Source of the DNA: Ashinkailepas kermadecensis
Lineage: Eukaryota > Arthropoda > Thecostraca > Neolepadidae
Assembly (NCBI GenBank): GCA_034440615.1
Contig: JAOTOM010004835.1
Coordinates: 124,001 to 188,000, forward strand
Length of the DNA: 64,000 bases
Reading direction: 5' to 3'
Part shown: positions 51,876-63,336 of the stretch, piece by piece
How positions within the stretch are numbered: position 1 is the stretch's first letter
How the letters are laid out: every line of letters starts with the position of its first letter
Position numbers and translations under genes: made by a program
Notes under the pieces: generated by a model
Databases searched by the model: none
Told to the model about the DNA's origin: nothing
What the model saw: only the letters and a program-made list of their open reading frames with translations

Positions 51876-53939
51876 CTGCCGACACACAGAGCGCACAGCT
51901 TCACCACGGCTGCAGCCGACCATCACGACGTGGGCGGACACAGCGTAGCGATCGAGACCACGCTACCAGAGCCACAACACACAACTGCCGGCAAGGTGCC
52001 AAATGTCGATGGGGTGTTTGGAGCACCAACACGGGAGTCACATCAGCCGGCAAGAAGGCAAAACACGAACAAACAAATTCTAAATGAAATAACTGTCAGT
52101 GTTCGCATTCAAAATATTGGTAAAGGCTAGTCCGAAGGCTAAGGAGCAACATACAAATTTGGAACGGTTTGTTTGTCTTTTATTTATTGGGCTGTTCACG
52201 CAGCACTTCATGCACGATCATGACTAATGACGCCGCTTACTGCTTCGCCGGTGGGCTACGTGATTGGGGAGTGTTCCGAATAGTGCGGGTGCTGAACCCA
52301 GTACCCTCGTATCCAGCACTCAATTATCTGACCACTCGGCCATCCTCATCCCTCATTTCGGACAGCAAGTTCTTTTCTAATTCCACATGGAAGGGAACAA
52401 TCCGGCCAGCCAGTGTTGCTGTCCCTACACATTTCGTCAATACTAGTACATTGGGCGCAGCATAAAGGAGAGGAAAATCATGGGTTTAGCATTCGCTAGC
52501 CAATCAACACGGCGGGGCGGCGCCCGCGGGACCCTTAGGAGCACTGAGCCGCCCTTCCCGCAGCAGTGTTAGAGTAATGTTTTTGTTAGGTGTTGTTGAA
52601 ACGAGTAGAGTAGGTTATCGAAAGTGTCCATTGAAACGATGCAGTTTAAAATATCTTCAAGGTCATTCAAGCCCAATTTCGAGCCAATAGTTTACTGTTA
52701 AGTGCGCCCTCCTTGTTTGCTTTTGATATACTTATAACATGTCTACCAATATTAACGAAGATGATAATAACAATACGTAGATATCCAATGGAATTGAATA
52801 CAAGATTACACCATATACTTTTTAGGATGTGAAATTTACCTTTAATTTACTAATTCCCAGTTAATTAAATAATTTACCTTTTCCTACAATTGTGCTACAA
52901 AATAGTCGTGTCTCGTGATCCGTAATGGCGAGCTTAAGCATGATATTTATAAACGGGGTACTGTTAAAAACGAGAGATGAATACTTCATTAACATACATC
53001 AAGAAGCACGATGTCCTTGCTTTTTTGGGAAAGATGTCGATCCAGTGTTCAGGACGTGGTGCATTCTACCCTATTTCGCGATAAAAAAAACTTCAAAAAT
53101 CACTCTCTCGCAGCTAAAGACGCGCGAAATGAACGCAAAACTTATTGTATTCATCTTTCGCCTCTCCCTCTTACTCTTCATATCGCAGTTGGTAGACAGC
53201 TCAGCGGGTCTCTGATAGCCCAGTTGCTTGGACGTCGGCCAGAACTGGTGTTTCCTAATTTGGTATGGTGTAAAATGATCATAATCAGCTCCCGGCTTCT
53301 TGTCGTAGTGAGTGCGACAGTTAATACGCGATACACAGCCAGCTTCATCCCTGGGGAGTTGCTTTAGTCATCAAATCTGAAAATACTGTATAAATATCAC
53401 ATATTTCTGTTTCAGCAGCAGGCAATCATCAAGAGCGGATCATCAAACACTAGGACATCATCAGGAGTGGATCATCAGGGGTTCCCTCACTTGGCAATGA
53501 GGGGTTTGAATTGCATATGCGCTCGCATTTGCCCTTGGCAGGAACCGTCAGCTGGGAGCTTGTCCGATATAGTCGGGGCGCGGCACCGGCGGCTGGCCGT
53601 GTTGAAGCAACGGCGGCACACTTAGCTCCCGACTAACATCGTACAGCTGATGTGGAATTGCCGATCAGGGGATGGAGCGAGGGCCGGCGCAGCCAGCTCT
53701 GCTTCCCATGCACCATGATCAGATGAACAGTCTCAGCATTGGCTTACTCTTCGCTTCCATGACAGGTGCAGCATCTCAACCGATCCATGCACAGTGGAAA
53801 ACACGTGCCGTGCTCTGTGCTACGATGTAGCATTAGTCTCACAGGAGGTGCTTCATTGCATGCGTGAAGCTGAGATGTCCGTGGCTGAAGTGCACCAAAT
53901 ACCACCTGATCAGACCCATATAGCCAGGCTTAGGCGGTA
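51876..53939. other. Intronic, nothing recognised
   Basis: Intron between the synthase exons at 51724-51875 and 54239-54400. Short open frames such as 52925-53215 are not protein-like. Confidence 0.45.
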
Positions 53940-54235
53940 TCCACCGGCCCCGTTCTCGTGACGCCAATGAGGTCAAGGGTTCGGCGGTCCCTATAGTGTA
54001 ACGTGCTCAGCAGTTTCTATATTGGGACGGGCTCAGCAATTCCTATCGTGTCACATGCCCAGCAGTCCCTACAGGACCATTGGCCCAGAAGTCACTATGT
54101 GTCGTGGGCTTCCTATGGTTCATATAGTTCCTATGGCGCCGTGAACCCAGCAGTATCTCTAGTGCCGTGGATCCAATAGTCCCTACAGTGCCGTGGGTCT
54201 AATAGTCTCTGCAGTGCAGTGCACCCAGCGTTGAT
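53940..54235. repeat. Degenerate about 30-bp repeat
   Basis: Copies of cccagcagt(c/t)cctatagtg(c/t)(c/a)(g/c)tggg recur to the edge of the synthase exon's donor. Confidence 0.65.
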
Positions 54236-54238
54236 CAC

Positions 54239-54400
54239 CTCTGTGATCTCCCACATGACAGAGATGGTCCAGAGCAGACCGTAGTGGCGGACGAGCAGCG
54301 ACTTCAACATCCATCCGAACAGGTGAGAGAACATGAAGAGGTCCAGCGAGTTCCACAGCTTGTCCAGTGTCAGCGGGTAACAGTCCTGGCCCCAGTTGCT
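54239..54400 (-). CDS. Phosphatidylserine synthase 1 homolog, 54-codon exon
   Basis: This is the clearest exon for naming the gene. Acceptor gtgccgcag/AGC at 54400 and donor ATCACAGAG/GTGATC at 54239 are both in phase 0. It encodes SNWGQDCYPLTLDKLWNSLD, FMFSHLFGWMLKSLLVRHYG and LLWTISVMWEITE. SH(F/L)xGW, KxLLxRxYGLCWTISxxWExTE is typical of PSS1-type enzymes rather than PSS2. The His of FSH and the two Glu of WEITE correspond to residues reported essential in hamster PSS1. The enzyme exchanges the choline (or ethanolamine) head group of membrane phospholipid for serine, in the endoplasmic reticulum membrane. The whole visible gene (57250 to 42595) has seven exons in consistent phase. The N-terminal exon lies beyond 57250 or outside the window. 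Confidence 0.95.
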
Positions 54401-54419
54401 CTGCGGCACGGTCAGATCA

Positions 54420-54800
54420 TGTTACTGGCACACAGCATCGGACACACAGCACCGGACACACACAGCATTGGACACACACATCACTGGACAAACAGCACCG
54501 GACACAGAACAGGACACACAACACCAAACACACAGAACAGGACACACAACACCAAACACACAGCACAGGACACATGCAGTGCAGAACACACACACAGTAC
54601 ATGACACACACAACACTGCGCACACATCATACTAGTTCACAGAGCACACGCAACATCGAGCACCTGCACACACAACACCGGACATATACAACAGCTGACA
54701 CAACACAGTACCACACAAGTAGCTACACAGTACCACACAACACAGGACACACAAAACACTGCACACACATCACAGGGAACACGTAACTTCGGACACACGG
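54420..54800. repeat. CA-rich degenerate tandem repeat
   Basis: Units such as acacacagca-ccggacacac and aacaggacacacaacaccaa repeat irregularly, immediately upstream of the synthase exon's acceptor. Cys/Val-rich or Thr/His-rich open frames are spurious. Confidence 0.9.
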
Positions 54801-55176
54801 GATCGGACATACAGCATGTGCATACAGACATTGTAATGTTCATGGATCACTTTCTCGCAACTAACTCTTGCGAAAGCAAATACTTCATGAAAACAAACCA
54901 GCCATCCAGCCCAATAAGTGCCAGCAGGCCAAGCCCTGCTGTATGACACTGGTCATTGCTTCTTGCCGGTCCGAAACTCTTGTCCGCAGTGGCCTTAGGC
55001 AAACAATAGTTTCTGCCAGTTCACGTGTCATCACCCCACATTCGCTTCCTTTACTATCTGACTTCACGCTAGTAGACCAACAGTACGCACGGTGACGTGG
55101 AATTCATCCAGATAAATAGTGCGAAAATATCCAGCGGCTCCGCATAAACACTTCGACAGAAGTAGCACGCACTTAC

Positions 55177-55251
55177 TTCATCCATATCGATTGTAAAATT
55201 CTGCAGATCAGGATAGAAGAACACGAGAATGCTTCGCACCGTCTCGTAGTC
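55177..55251 (-). CDS. Phosphatidylserine synthase homolog, 25-codon exon
   Basis: Acceptor gtttgccggcag/GAC at 55251 and donor GATGAA/GTAAGTG at 55177 are both in phase 0, joining the neighbouring exons without a frame break. It encodes DYETVRSILVFFYPDLQNFT then IDMDE. In family members this position holds a lumenal segment with a DP.L motif (here YPDL), so the fit is good though sequence conservation is low. Confidence 0.85.
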
Positions 55252-55849
55252 CTGCCGGCAAACCCCGTGCAGCATTTCAGAAACGTTCCCGCCAAAGGAG
55301 AAACAAAAACAAGTGAGCTCAGAACATGGCAATTTGCACCAAAGTAGTGCCAGGCCATATGGAATTAACAACAAATACTTGCATACTATACAAGAATCCC
55401 TTGGCCACGCCCAAAACGCAACACTCCAAAACACTTGATCTAGGTTAGCTCCATGAGCTACACTGAATACTGGTATGCAACCACAACGGACAACATAGCA
55501 AAAACACTGCACTTCTGGAAACAAGAGCGTTGCCATGGACGAGATCATCATGTGGAATTAATTGACGATCTTTGGAACGTGGTGGCAGCCTTCATATTTG
55601 CACGTCTAGTGCACAAGTAAGGAGTTGCCAATACCCAAGACAGAATGGAATTGTCGAATTGGTACGTTAATATCAAATATTGCAATTAAGCTTTAAGTTG
55701 TAATATCTGGAAGGGTTCTAGTATATGGATAACGAGGTGACCAACTGTCAATTCGAGCCATCCTACGACATGACACGACCTCCCGACCATTGCTCTATCC
55801 CACATGGGTACCGGACTTGATGGTCCATGCATTAACTGAAAACTGGCCA
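55252..55849. other. Intronic, nothing recognised
   Basis: Part of the intron between synthase exons 55177-55251 and 57064-57250. Confidence 0.45.
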
Positions 55850-56048
55850 GGTCAGCATGACAAGACATGCTCAAACTTATCCCCGACGGTCAAAACAAGA
55901 CATGCCCATACTTATCCCCGACGATCAACACAAGACATGCTCCAACTTATCCCCGAAGGTCAACACAAGACATGCCCCAACTTGTCTCCTACGGCCAACA
56001 CGAGGCATGCCCCAACTTATCCCCGGCGGTCAACACTCAAACAGTCAC
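55850..56048. repeat. 35-bp tandem repeat, 5-6 units
   Basis: caagacatgc(t/c)c.aacttatcc-ccgacggtcaaca begins at 55861, 55896, 55931, 55966 and 56001, an exact 35-bp period. Intronic. Confidence 0.95.
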
Positions 56049-56065
56049 ACAAAGTGGCACGAATA

Positions 56066-56370
56066 TTTCTGTATTATACCCCTAGATGACTGCGTAAACA
56101 CCCAACGGCACCAGAGCTTACCTGAGTGGCAACAGATGGGAGGAGCATGTGGTGGCTGCATTGCCCTAAAAAGGTTAGGTTAGGCTATGATAGGTTAGGC
56201 TAGGTTAGGTTATGCTAGTTTAGGCTAGGTTAGGTTAGGTTACGCTAGGTTGGATATTCAGCGTTTTTTTGGTAATACAGGCACCACATGCTCCTGCCAT
56301 CTGTCAGCACGCAGGTAAGCTCCGGTGACGTTGGGCATTTACAGTGCAATCTAGCGGTATAATTCAGAAC
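56066..56370. repeat. Long inverted repeat, arms about 105 bp, around TTAGG-like core
   Basis: The left arm (56066 to about 56170) and right arm (about 56264-56370) are inverse copies at roughly 80% identity by eye. Shared blocks are tctg-attatacc, cccaacg-cacc-gagcttacctg, acagatgg-aggagcatgtgg and tg-attaccc-like edges. The spacer holds the telomere-like repeats. It is probably a foldback or miniature inverted-repeat element in the synthase intron. Confidence 0.85.
56172..56252. repeat. Interstitial TTAGG-type repeats
   Basis: ggttaggttaggctatgata, then ggttaggctaggttaggtta and taggttaggttacgctagg: imperfect (TTAGG)n, the arthropod telomere motif, confined to the spacer of the inverted repeat. 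Confidence 0.8.
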
Positions 56371-57063
56371 TACTTTGACACTTATGAAATGGGTTACTTG
56401 TGAGTTAGGGTACTTGTCAGCACACCATGTCCCTGGAATGTTATAAGTTATCTGGCAGCTTTGACACTTATGAGCCGGGGAGCTTGTGATATGGGGTACT
56501 TGTGGTATGGACTTGACATTCCCCGACGCTTCACTGCCACTTCTTCAAATTTTTCCGATGGAATAATATATTTTGGTAACAATGTGATTGTTCGAAATCG
56601 GTGCAATTTAAAGACAATCAAACCTACCCATTCTTCCCCCAGGACAAATCCGCCCGCGACACAAAGGCACAATCGGGCACTATAATTTATAATACCATGC
56701 ATTACCACCATGGTAACCGATGGTGAACTGTATGGTGCCGTCTATGCCGGGAAAGTGCATATTCACATTGTGCCAAATAGTGCAGACGCACGTCCGAAAC
56801 GTTTGTAAGGCTCCAATGGTGTGAGCAGCATCTCGTCCAGCACACCTCAGCTTGCCCGAAACGATCTCTAACCACAGCGTAAGGTGAACTCCGTTTTGCT
56901 GGCAAATCAATCAACAACTACTATGCCTCGCTCCAACAGCCCCCCCCCCTTCCCTACGGCCATATCATCGCAATGATCGCTGCAATTACAGATCGGTCGT
57001 GAGACGATTCGAGCAGCGCACGCACAAGTGGCACGTGCCGCCGCCCGTGTACCGTACACTCAC
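56371..57063. other. Intronic; short direct duplication
   Basis: ctttgacacttatga ... tacttgt occurs near 56374 and again near 56459 as a diverged direct repeat of about 85-bp spacing. Nothing else recognised. Confidence 0.5.
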
Positions 57064-57250
57064 CTGGAACAGGATGAACAGCACGAACATCAGGTAGAGC
57101 ACGCTGCAGCCAAACACGACGCGCCACAGCGCCGGGTGTGGCCGCGTGAACGGACCGTTCGGGAACGTCAGCACCGAGACGATGAGGAAGAAGAAGATGA
57201 CGCAGCACATGCCCGTCCAGATGTTGTTCTGGAGGCTGATGCTGTCGTCT
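57064..57250 (-). CDS. Phosphatidylserine synthase homolog, N-terminal membrane exon
   Basis: Acceptor acgtccacag/A at 57250 (one base of a split codon); donor TTCCAG/GTGAGT at 57064 in phase 0. It encodes [40 protein letters not shown] and [13 protein letters not shown]: membrane helix, short loop, second helix. (D/N)GPF.RPHPA.WR is a signature of eukaryotic base-exchange phosphatidylserine synthases. The first exon, with the start Met and first helix, was not found up to 64000, so the gene is incomplete here. Confidence 0.95.
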
Positions 57251-59123
57251 CTGTGGACGTAAAATCGGTCAGTGGCTGGCAGTTAGTAACAGAGGCCTCA
57301 GGAAATTACATACCAGTGATGGAATATTTTAGCAGCTGACAAGAAAACCAACTTGCGCTGTACAATCAGTGATGGCGAATTCATGATATCGCATCGAGAG
57401 ACAGGGATACTACCAAAAGGATTCGTCAGAGATATCCGTTCTTCAATGGTTAGCTGTCTGGATTTGACCACTATAAACGGCATAACGCGGCATGCACCAG
57501 ATAATCAAACCGGCCGTAATAATCAGAGATTACTGCTAAGCGATCAAAACCAATAATATTAATCACTCCAAATAACACTAAAAAAAAATAAAAGGACTCG
57601 GCTGCGGATTGGGTTTAAGCATAACTGATCAGCAATAGTTGCGAAATGCTTGCACCCAATCCTAGGCTGGTATTGCAATCATTTTCAGGATACCTAAATA
57701 AGTATGACCGAGCCATTCGTAAGGGTACAGTAGACCTCCACCGCAACTCCCGTTGTCTGACGATTTTCGCATTGACTGTTTTAGCTCCGAATGGAACGAT
57801 GGTTGCTGCCTGAAATGCTTCTGCACATATTTATAAAAGTAAAAATCGGTAACTTTAAATGTTTCTATTTTGTTCACATGCTGAATTGCAACCAACCAAG
57901 ACAAAACTACGTACATAGTCCAGACATGAAGCAAGTGATACGAAGTGTAATCATGGCAGCATAATCTCTGGGCTCATTACAAACCCAGAATCAGTCGTCA
58001 ACAAGATAACACGAAAAGGAAGCTACAGCGAGAATGCACGCCAATCTCCGTATAACGCCAAACCCACTTCCCAATGCTCGTTCGAAGGTCCACCTGACCT
58101 GCCTCTTTAAGCCGGGACTGCCCGTGTCCTTGCATAGCCTCCGGTCTGTAAGCCTAGTTGTACTGTTTTGATTGCGAATGTAACTGCCTGTTGTTTACAC
58201 ACGCTCGCATCTGGACTGCTAGATCGATCTGAGCCGACAGGAAGCACCGTGAATACGGAACCATCGGGGCCGCTGCGAAGGCATGCGATTACGAGAACAG
58301 ATTCCGAGAGCGTAATGTTAACCAGATTCGGCATCCAACTTAGGGAGCGAATTGTATTTGCAATCTTAAAGAAAGGCGATCCGCGATGAGAAGACCTGCA
58401 ATACATATCTTTGTAATCCATGGTTTAAAGGTGGGGGCATGGCAGGGCTATCTTTCGCCAAAGCCAGACGAAATTGACACTGATAAGAACGGAACGTGCA
58501 TACATTTGAAATACGTGGGAAGGAAACCGGATATCAGCTGAAAACCCTTTTTATGGAAGTGGGGAAGACGGTAGAAAAAGGAGCTCACCAACGCGCTTAA
58601 CCTTGGTACATCTTATAATTCCTAATCTGGTCTCCGAAGGTCAAGCTCGAAATGCATAATGCCAGATTATGACCTTGTTTTCTATTAATATGGGCATTTA
58701 GTTACATATCATAATCATTTACATATTAAAATTTATCAATTTAGCATACCATGCAAAATAATTGACTTCGTGCCAAGGGCTAAACAAAACCCGCAATACC
58801 CTGCAGGATTCCGAGTCACGTGCGCATCTCAGGGAACAAGCTCGCCGGCATGACCGCGAAGCATGCTGCACAGGCACCGTACAGATGGTCACTTCCGCTC
58901 CCTGCCAAATATGTCAACCCAGAGGTTTATGTGCACCTGATTAATTAATACTTAACAATCTAGCCGGGATGTCCCTGCTAGAGGTAAACAATGAGCGATT
59001 AAGCCCCACCTTGCCCAATGGTCTTCACGCTTACGGATAAATAGACAGTGAGATATCAGCCCGTGTCGTTTGCACACGGGCTGAACACACCCATGTCACG
59101 CACAGATACCTGCTGTATGACAG
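57251..59123. other. No gene recognised
   Basis: Presumed 5' intron or upstream sequence of the synthase gene. Open frames at 57662-57934 and 58107-58421 lack homology that I can see. Confidence 0.4.
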
Positions 59124-59165
59124 TTAGTTAGTTAGTTATTTGGACTTTCGGGCGCTTCGACTGTT
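59124..59165 (-). mobile_element. Tail-only retrocopy (about 42 bp), probable target-site duplication
   Basis: The minus strand reads cagtcgaagcgcccgaaagt, then ccaaataactaactaactaa, aligning with the tail at 45130-45185. ctgtatgacag (59113-59123) and ctgtatggcag (59166-59176) form an 11-bp duplication with one mismatch. Confidence 0.6.
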
Positions 59166-59176
59166 CTGTATGGCAG

Positions 59177-60461
59177 AAATAGGGCTAAGTGCACCAGATG
59201 TATCGCACCTGTGACGGCAAGTTATGTCGTTATTTCCTGTCCACATTTTGGTTACGAACACCGACGTCGTTTTGGACGAACGCAGTCCGCATCACTATGC
59301 GACAGACTCGACCAATTGCTGACATAATTGCACCATCTGGACGTGACTTCACATTCCCCTCAAACGTGGACCTGCATGCAATTTATACTCCTTGCTGACT
59401 CATATATGCACCGATCCCACAATAATTAAATGACTGGTAGCCACAGACGCAAAATGACCTTAGTAGCTGCCGCGCCCTAGGAGACTAGGGCGGGTCTGAA
59501 TTATAACGTTAGGTTTAGGCCAAAGTTAATTATTAACCAATATTACACATGTTAACTGGCCTTGATCAAAGGCGTCAAAGTGGTCAACCTCCAAGAAGTT
59601 TGAACCTCCCATAACTTGCTAACATTTCAGTATATATGTTTGTAAAATGTTATGGGGGTGAGGAGGTACATCGAAAGTTTTAAAGAATACCTCAAATCGT
59701 TCTAGCTTTTCAATTATCATCCAGGTCATGGTTATTGACCCTAGGTCGGGTCGACCTTGACCTTTTGTACCGGGTTTTTACTCCCAAGCCGTAAACCTAT
59801 TGGGGCCGCTTGGTTTGAAATGCATCTAAGAGCATCGTATCGGATGAGGTACCATATTCGTACCATATGGCTTGTGTCCTTTCGCTAGGTTACCTTCTCT
59901 GGGCCAATTTGGGGCCGGGTCGGTAATACCTGTGCAATACTTAGGGCATTGCAACTTATACTGGAGTACCTAGGGCGTAGATGGAAGCTGAATTATAATT
60001 CCGTGAGAAAAAGAGTACCATCTGTGCAACAGATGGCAAGATCTACATTGACAACAAACACACAACACAGTTCACGTATGACCTTCGAAGCGATCGATTC
60101 ACCACCTGCGCTTTCCGAGCCGCCGAGTCGAGCGCGTGAAATATGGTATCTGCAGCACGATGATGTGCAACTAGCATGCAGCACGCTGCATACCAGCGGA
60201 GACGACAAAGACGGCAGTTCGACAGCAGCTGCGTTGGGTGTGGCACGGACGCCCACCAAACGCTTGTCGGCCAGGCAGCTAGTTCGGCTCATCGACGACG
60301 CTTCCGCAAGGCAAGCGAGACAGATCGGAATCCGGAGACTCCCTGTTCGTGGGAAAGTGAGGAGATCGCTACATTGGAAATGAGCCATGCCGTAGCCCTT
60401 CCACGTCAAAGATTACCACAGATGTTATGGAACGGACGGAAGCTGCAGTAGGGGGGAAAAA
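59177..60461. other. No gene firmly supported; AGGTCA/TGACC-rich stretch
   Basis: From 59570 to 59770 several ggtca and tgacc words occur (ccaggtcatgg, ttgaccctaggtcggg, gaccttgacct), similar to the interior of the TTAA elements. The plus frame 59949-60383 is Ser/Arg/Ala-rich and of unknown nature. Confidence 0.35.
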
Positions 60462-60716
60462 AGTAGGCCCCTGCCGCCCCGCGGTCGCCGGGCACGACCC
60501 GCGCGTCTGAGCCCGCCACTGCCGCCCCGCGATCGCCGGGCACGACCCGCGCGCCTGAGCCCGCCCCTGCCGCCCCGCGGTCGCCGGGCACGACCCGCGC
60601 ACCTGAGCCCGCCCCTGCCGCCCGCGGTCGCCGGGCACGACCCGCGCACCTGAGCCCGCCCCTGCCGCAACGCGGTCGCCGGGCACGACCGGCGCGCGGC
60701 CGTGTGACCTTGCGGC
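60462..60716. repeat. 48-bp GC-rich minisatellite, about 5 units
   Basis: The unit cccctgccgccccgcggtcg-ccgggcacgacccgcgc-gcctgagcccg repeats nearly perfectly. Since 48 is divisible by three it yields 16-residue repeats on both strands, which I regard as spurious. Confidence 0.93.
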
Positions 60717-61199
60717 CCAGTCAGCTGACCCAATAGTTGACGGACCCGATTGGCGCTCAGCCAGCGACCCGAGTAAATGCATTCGCTTCCCGCCCTTCGT
60801 TGTGCCAGGACGCTCTGATGTTCCGCTCCAGGCAGTACTGAGGGTTGTCAGTTAGTTACTTGGCGTTATGTTCTGTGGCTTGTACTTTTGTTTTTTTATT
60901 CCTGACAAGATGTGATTTCGTTTGTAGTTTTCGAATGATGTTTCAGTGGCTCGTTGGTTCACTTGTTTCACTGTATGTTTTGCATTTTTTCCCCTTTGCT
61001 TCGTTTCCACCGCGCCAACATAGGCTACAATAGGGAGTCGCACGTGCTCCCAGAAATGGGTGGAGCAAGACCGAATAAAAGAGCAATAGATGAGGTTGAA
61101 GCTCTGATAAGAATGGGATGACCTGATGATGATGTGGGAGCTCTTTCGGTGGTGCGCTTGTGACCAGGGCAGACATGTAAGTCCAAGGGATTGCCCTGG
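60717..61199. other. No gene recognised
   Basis: Unique-looking sequence between the minisatellite and the LINE relic. Confidence 0.4.
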
Positions 61200-61659
61200 A
61201 TACAGTCATGCCTGCGAAAGATACTGCTGACTGAGAAAATGCAAAAGCCAACCTGATTGGGGATGGTAGCCTTCTCATCAAAACCGAAACATAAGAACAA
61301 ACAACTAAGCTCTTAGGAACGAAACATCTCAAGAACGAAAGTGTTGAGATTGTCCTTCACCACACTTAACCAATCCCATGGAGAAGTGTATGCAGAAGAC
61401 TTGTCAGATCTTGAAGAGGGGTAGTGGAGTAGCTAAAGGAATATCATGCGAGTGCCACCAAGCGAATCTTCAAGGTGGGTAACCGCATAGTAAAAACCCC
61501 TTCTAATTTTGGCATTTTTACCTCCGCACAGTCCCGAAGGAATTGAAGCCAGATTATGTGTATGAAGTTTAGCCGGTTCTCCCCGCAGACACACTACGCT
61601 TCATGTAGGGCATGTAGGGACACGGGTTTCGGAACTGTTCAGGTGAGGGAAAGTGTGAG

Positions 61660-61746
61660 GTGTCGCGAGAGCAACACGATGGCACATGCATGCTGAAATG
61701 CTTCTGCTGTGGTGGAGCACATGCAGATCTAGAGAAGGCATGCCCA
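61660..61746 (+). pseudogene. LINE ORF1 zinc knuckle, split by SINE
   Basis: The frame has LKCFCCGGAHADLEKACP (CX2CX4HX5C-like knuckle). After the SINE the duplicated gagaaggcatgccca lets the reading resume as ..KACPRYARE before a stop near 61930. C-P-R-Y is a common continuation of jockey-type ORF1 knuckles, so the SINE sits exactly behind the last zinc-binding Cys. Confidence 0.7.
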
Positions 61747-61903
61747 GGGGACGAGTGGTCTAGGGGTAAGATGCTCGTCTCACAATCGAAAGATTGTGGG
61801 TTCGAGTCTCACCTGTCGCTACTCTTCGCCCGCGACCAATCGGCGTGAGAGATTGGCGACGCTATATGACTCAACGGTCGACGTGTCGTAAAAACCAATA
61901 ACC
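61747..61903 (+). mobile_element. tRNA-derived SINE, tRNA-Val-like head, nested in LINE relic
   Basis: An A-box-like TGGTCTAGGGGTAAG near 61756, B box GGTTCGAGTCTC at 61799-61810, and CAC in the anticodon position (gtctCACaat) suggest a Val-type tRNA head. The tail cgacgctatatgac ... gtgtcgtaaaaaccaataacc matches the SINE at 30366-30549 and the tail-only copies. A perfect 15-bp duplication, gagaaggcatgccca, flanks it at 61732-61746 and 61904-61918. Confidence 0.92.
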
Positions 61904-63039
61904 GAGAAGGCATGCCCACGGTATGCAAGGGAATAAAGTATATATGAACTAAAATTAAAACATGATATATCTTTCTTCCAAGCGAGACAAATGTGTGACC
62001 GACAGAGACACAATAGATGAGGCATAATGACCCATGCTGCTGCAGTGTTAGTAGTTCCCACACATAATATGACTATGGAAGAGAGCACAGATATGAGACT
62101 GGGCATGATAGAGGACCGAAAAAAACTATATGAACTCGCGACCACGCTAACCAACTCACAAATCAAACAGAACACATCTGCACCAGTGCACCTGTGACAA
62201 ACCAATGGAGGATGTCACTGTGTCGAGCAGAAGTGAACAGGTGGGAGACAAACGTGAAAACAAACTGAGGATGTGCAGTCGAGGAAGGGAAGGAGTGATG
62301 TACCATCCATGGGTAGCTGTGCTGCACATGTAGAAAGGACAAAACAGGTGACCAATAGGACGAATATTACAGCAACAGGCTACTAGAGAGCCTAGAGAGC
62401 AACAGGCTGCTCAGCACTCACTGAGTGTATTGGGAATCCAACCTAGCAGTAAGGAGACTGCCGAGGAATCACCTGGACATACCAAAGTTGATGGTGTTAT
62501 GGTGATAGACAATGACGAATGGAGGTGGGTTTTAAAAAAAGGTTGAGGTGAGTGATCCATTTACCGAGGATGATGGATCTTCCCAGAATATTCGTTGTGC
62601 AAACAGAGCAGTGGAAAGGAAAGACATGGGAGACAGGGTGTTTGGGCAATCCTGGAGTTGTTTTTCTTGATAGTAAGAAATGACAATATCACATCTGCAA
62701 AGAATACCTGAAAAACTAACACATCAATGTGTATTAACAATAAAAAAAATACCCCGATAGAATTGTCCTGGCCTCATTGTGCCGACAATAAACCGACATT
62801 TTTGCCGACAATAAACTATTGCCGACAATAAACCATGGCTGTTATTGCCATCTCCAATTTTAATGTGTCCCCTGGAAACACATCTTCTTTTGAACAATTT
62901 ATCGACTTTAGCTTCCATAATTAGACAGCATACCATGTGGATGCTCAAATTGGTCATATGCACGACAGTGTGCATTTATGTTACAACTGATGTAAGCTAC
63001 CATTACTTTTGATTCTTCTATGCAGGTTGAGCCTGTGTA

Positions 63040-63336
63040 GTGAATATAAATGGTCAGCGAATTATACTGTGTTCCCTATATGTACCTCCAGGAGATACTG
63101 TGCAGCTACATGAATTAAATCAATTGGTGTCTCAGTTTCCTAACCCATTTGATATGTGTATGGATGTAAACAATAGACACCAAATGTTGGGTGTACCATC
63201 CTGTGAGATCAGGGGACATATTTTTCAAACCTTAATAGAACATAGTAATTCGCATACTCTCAATGATGGATCTCCTACAAGGCTAGATGAATGTACTGGT
63301 CGCTTCCCTAACATTGACCTGTCACTATGCTCATGA
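63040..63336 (+). pseudogene. LINE endonuclease fragment
   Basis: The frame reads IILCSLYVPPGDTVQLHELN, FPNPFDMCMDVNNRHQMLGV, CEIRGHIFQTLIEHS, and LNDGSPTRLDECTGRFPNID then LSLCS. CSLYxPP, GD(F)N.HH, RG..(I/L).. and NDGSPT are the central motifs of jockey-type endonucleases. The GDFN active-site Gly and Phe are changed (MDVN), so it is inactive. No continuation into reverse transcriptase is seen. Confidence 0.8.

Noticed and set aside
54284..54843. Thr/His and Cys/Val repeat frames next to a synthase exon
   Set aside because: CA-rich tandem repeat in the intron.
56172..56252. Chromosome end or telomere
   Set aside because: The TTAGG-like tract is short, degenerate and enclosed by an inverted repeat in an intron, with unique sequence and exons on both sides.
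60369..60782. Arg/Gly/Ala repeat protein on minus strand
   Set aside because: 48-bp minisatellite; no start context, no non-repeat domain.
61747..61815. Functional tRNA-Val gene
   Set aside because: Same reason: SINE tail and 15-bp duplication follow.
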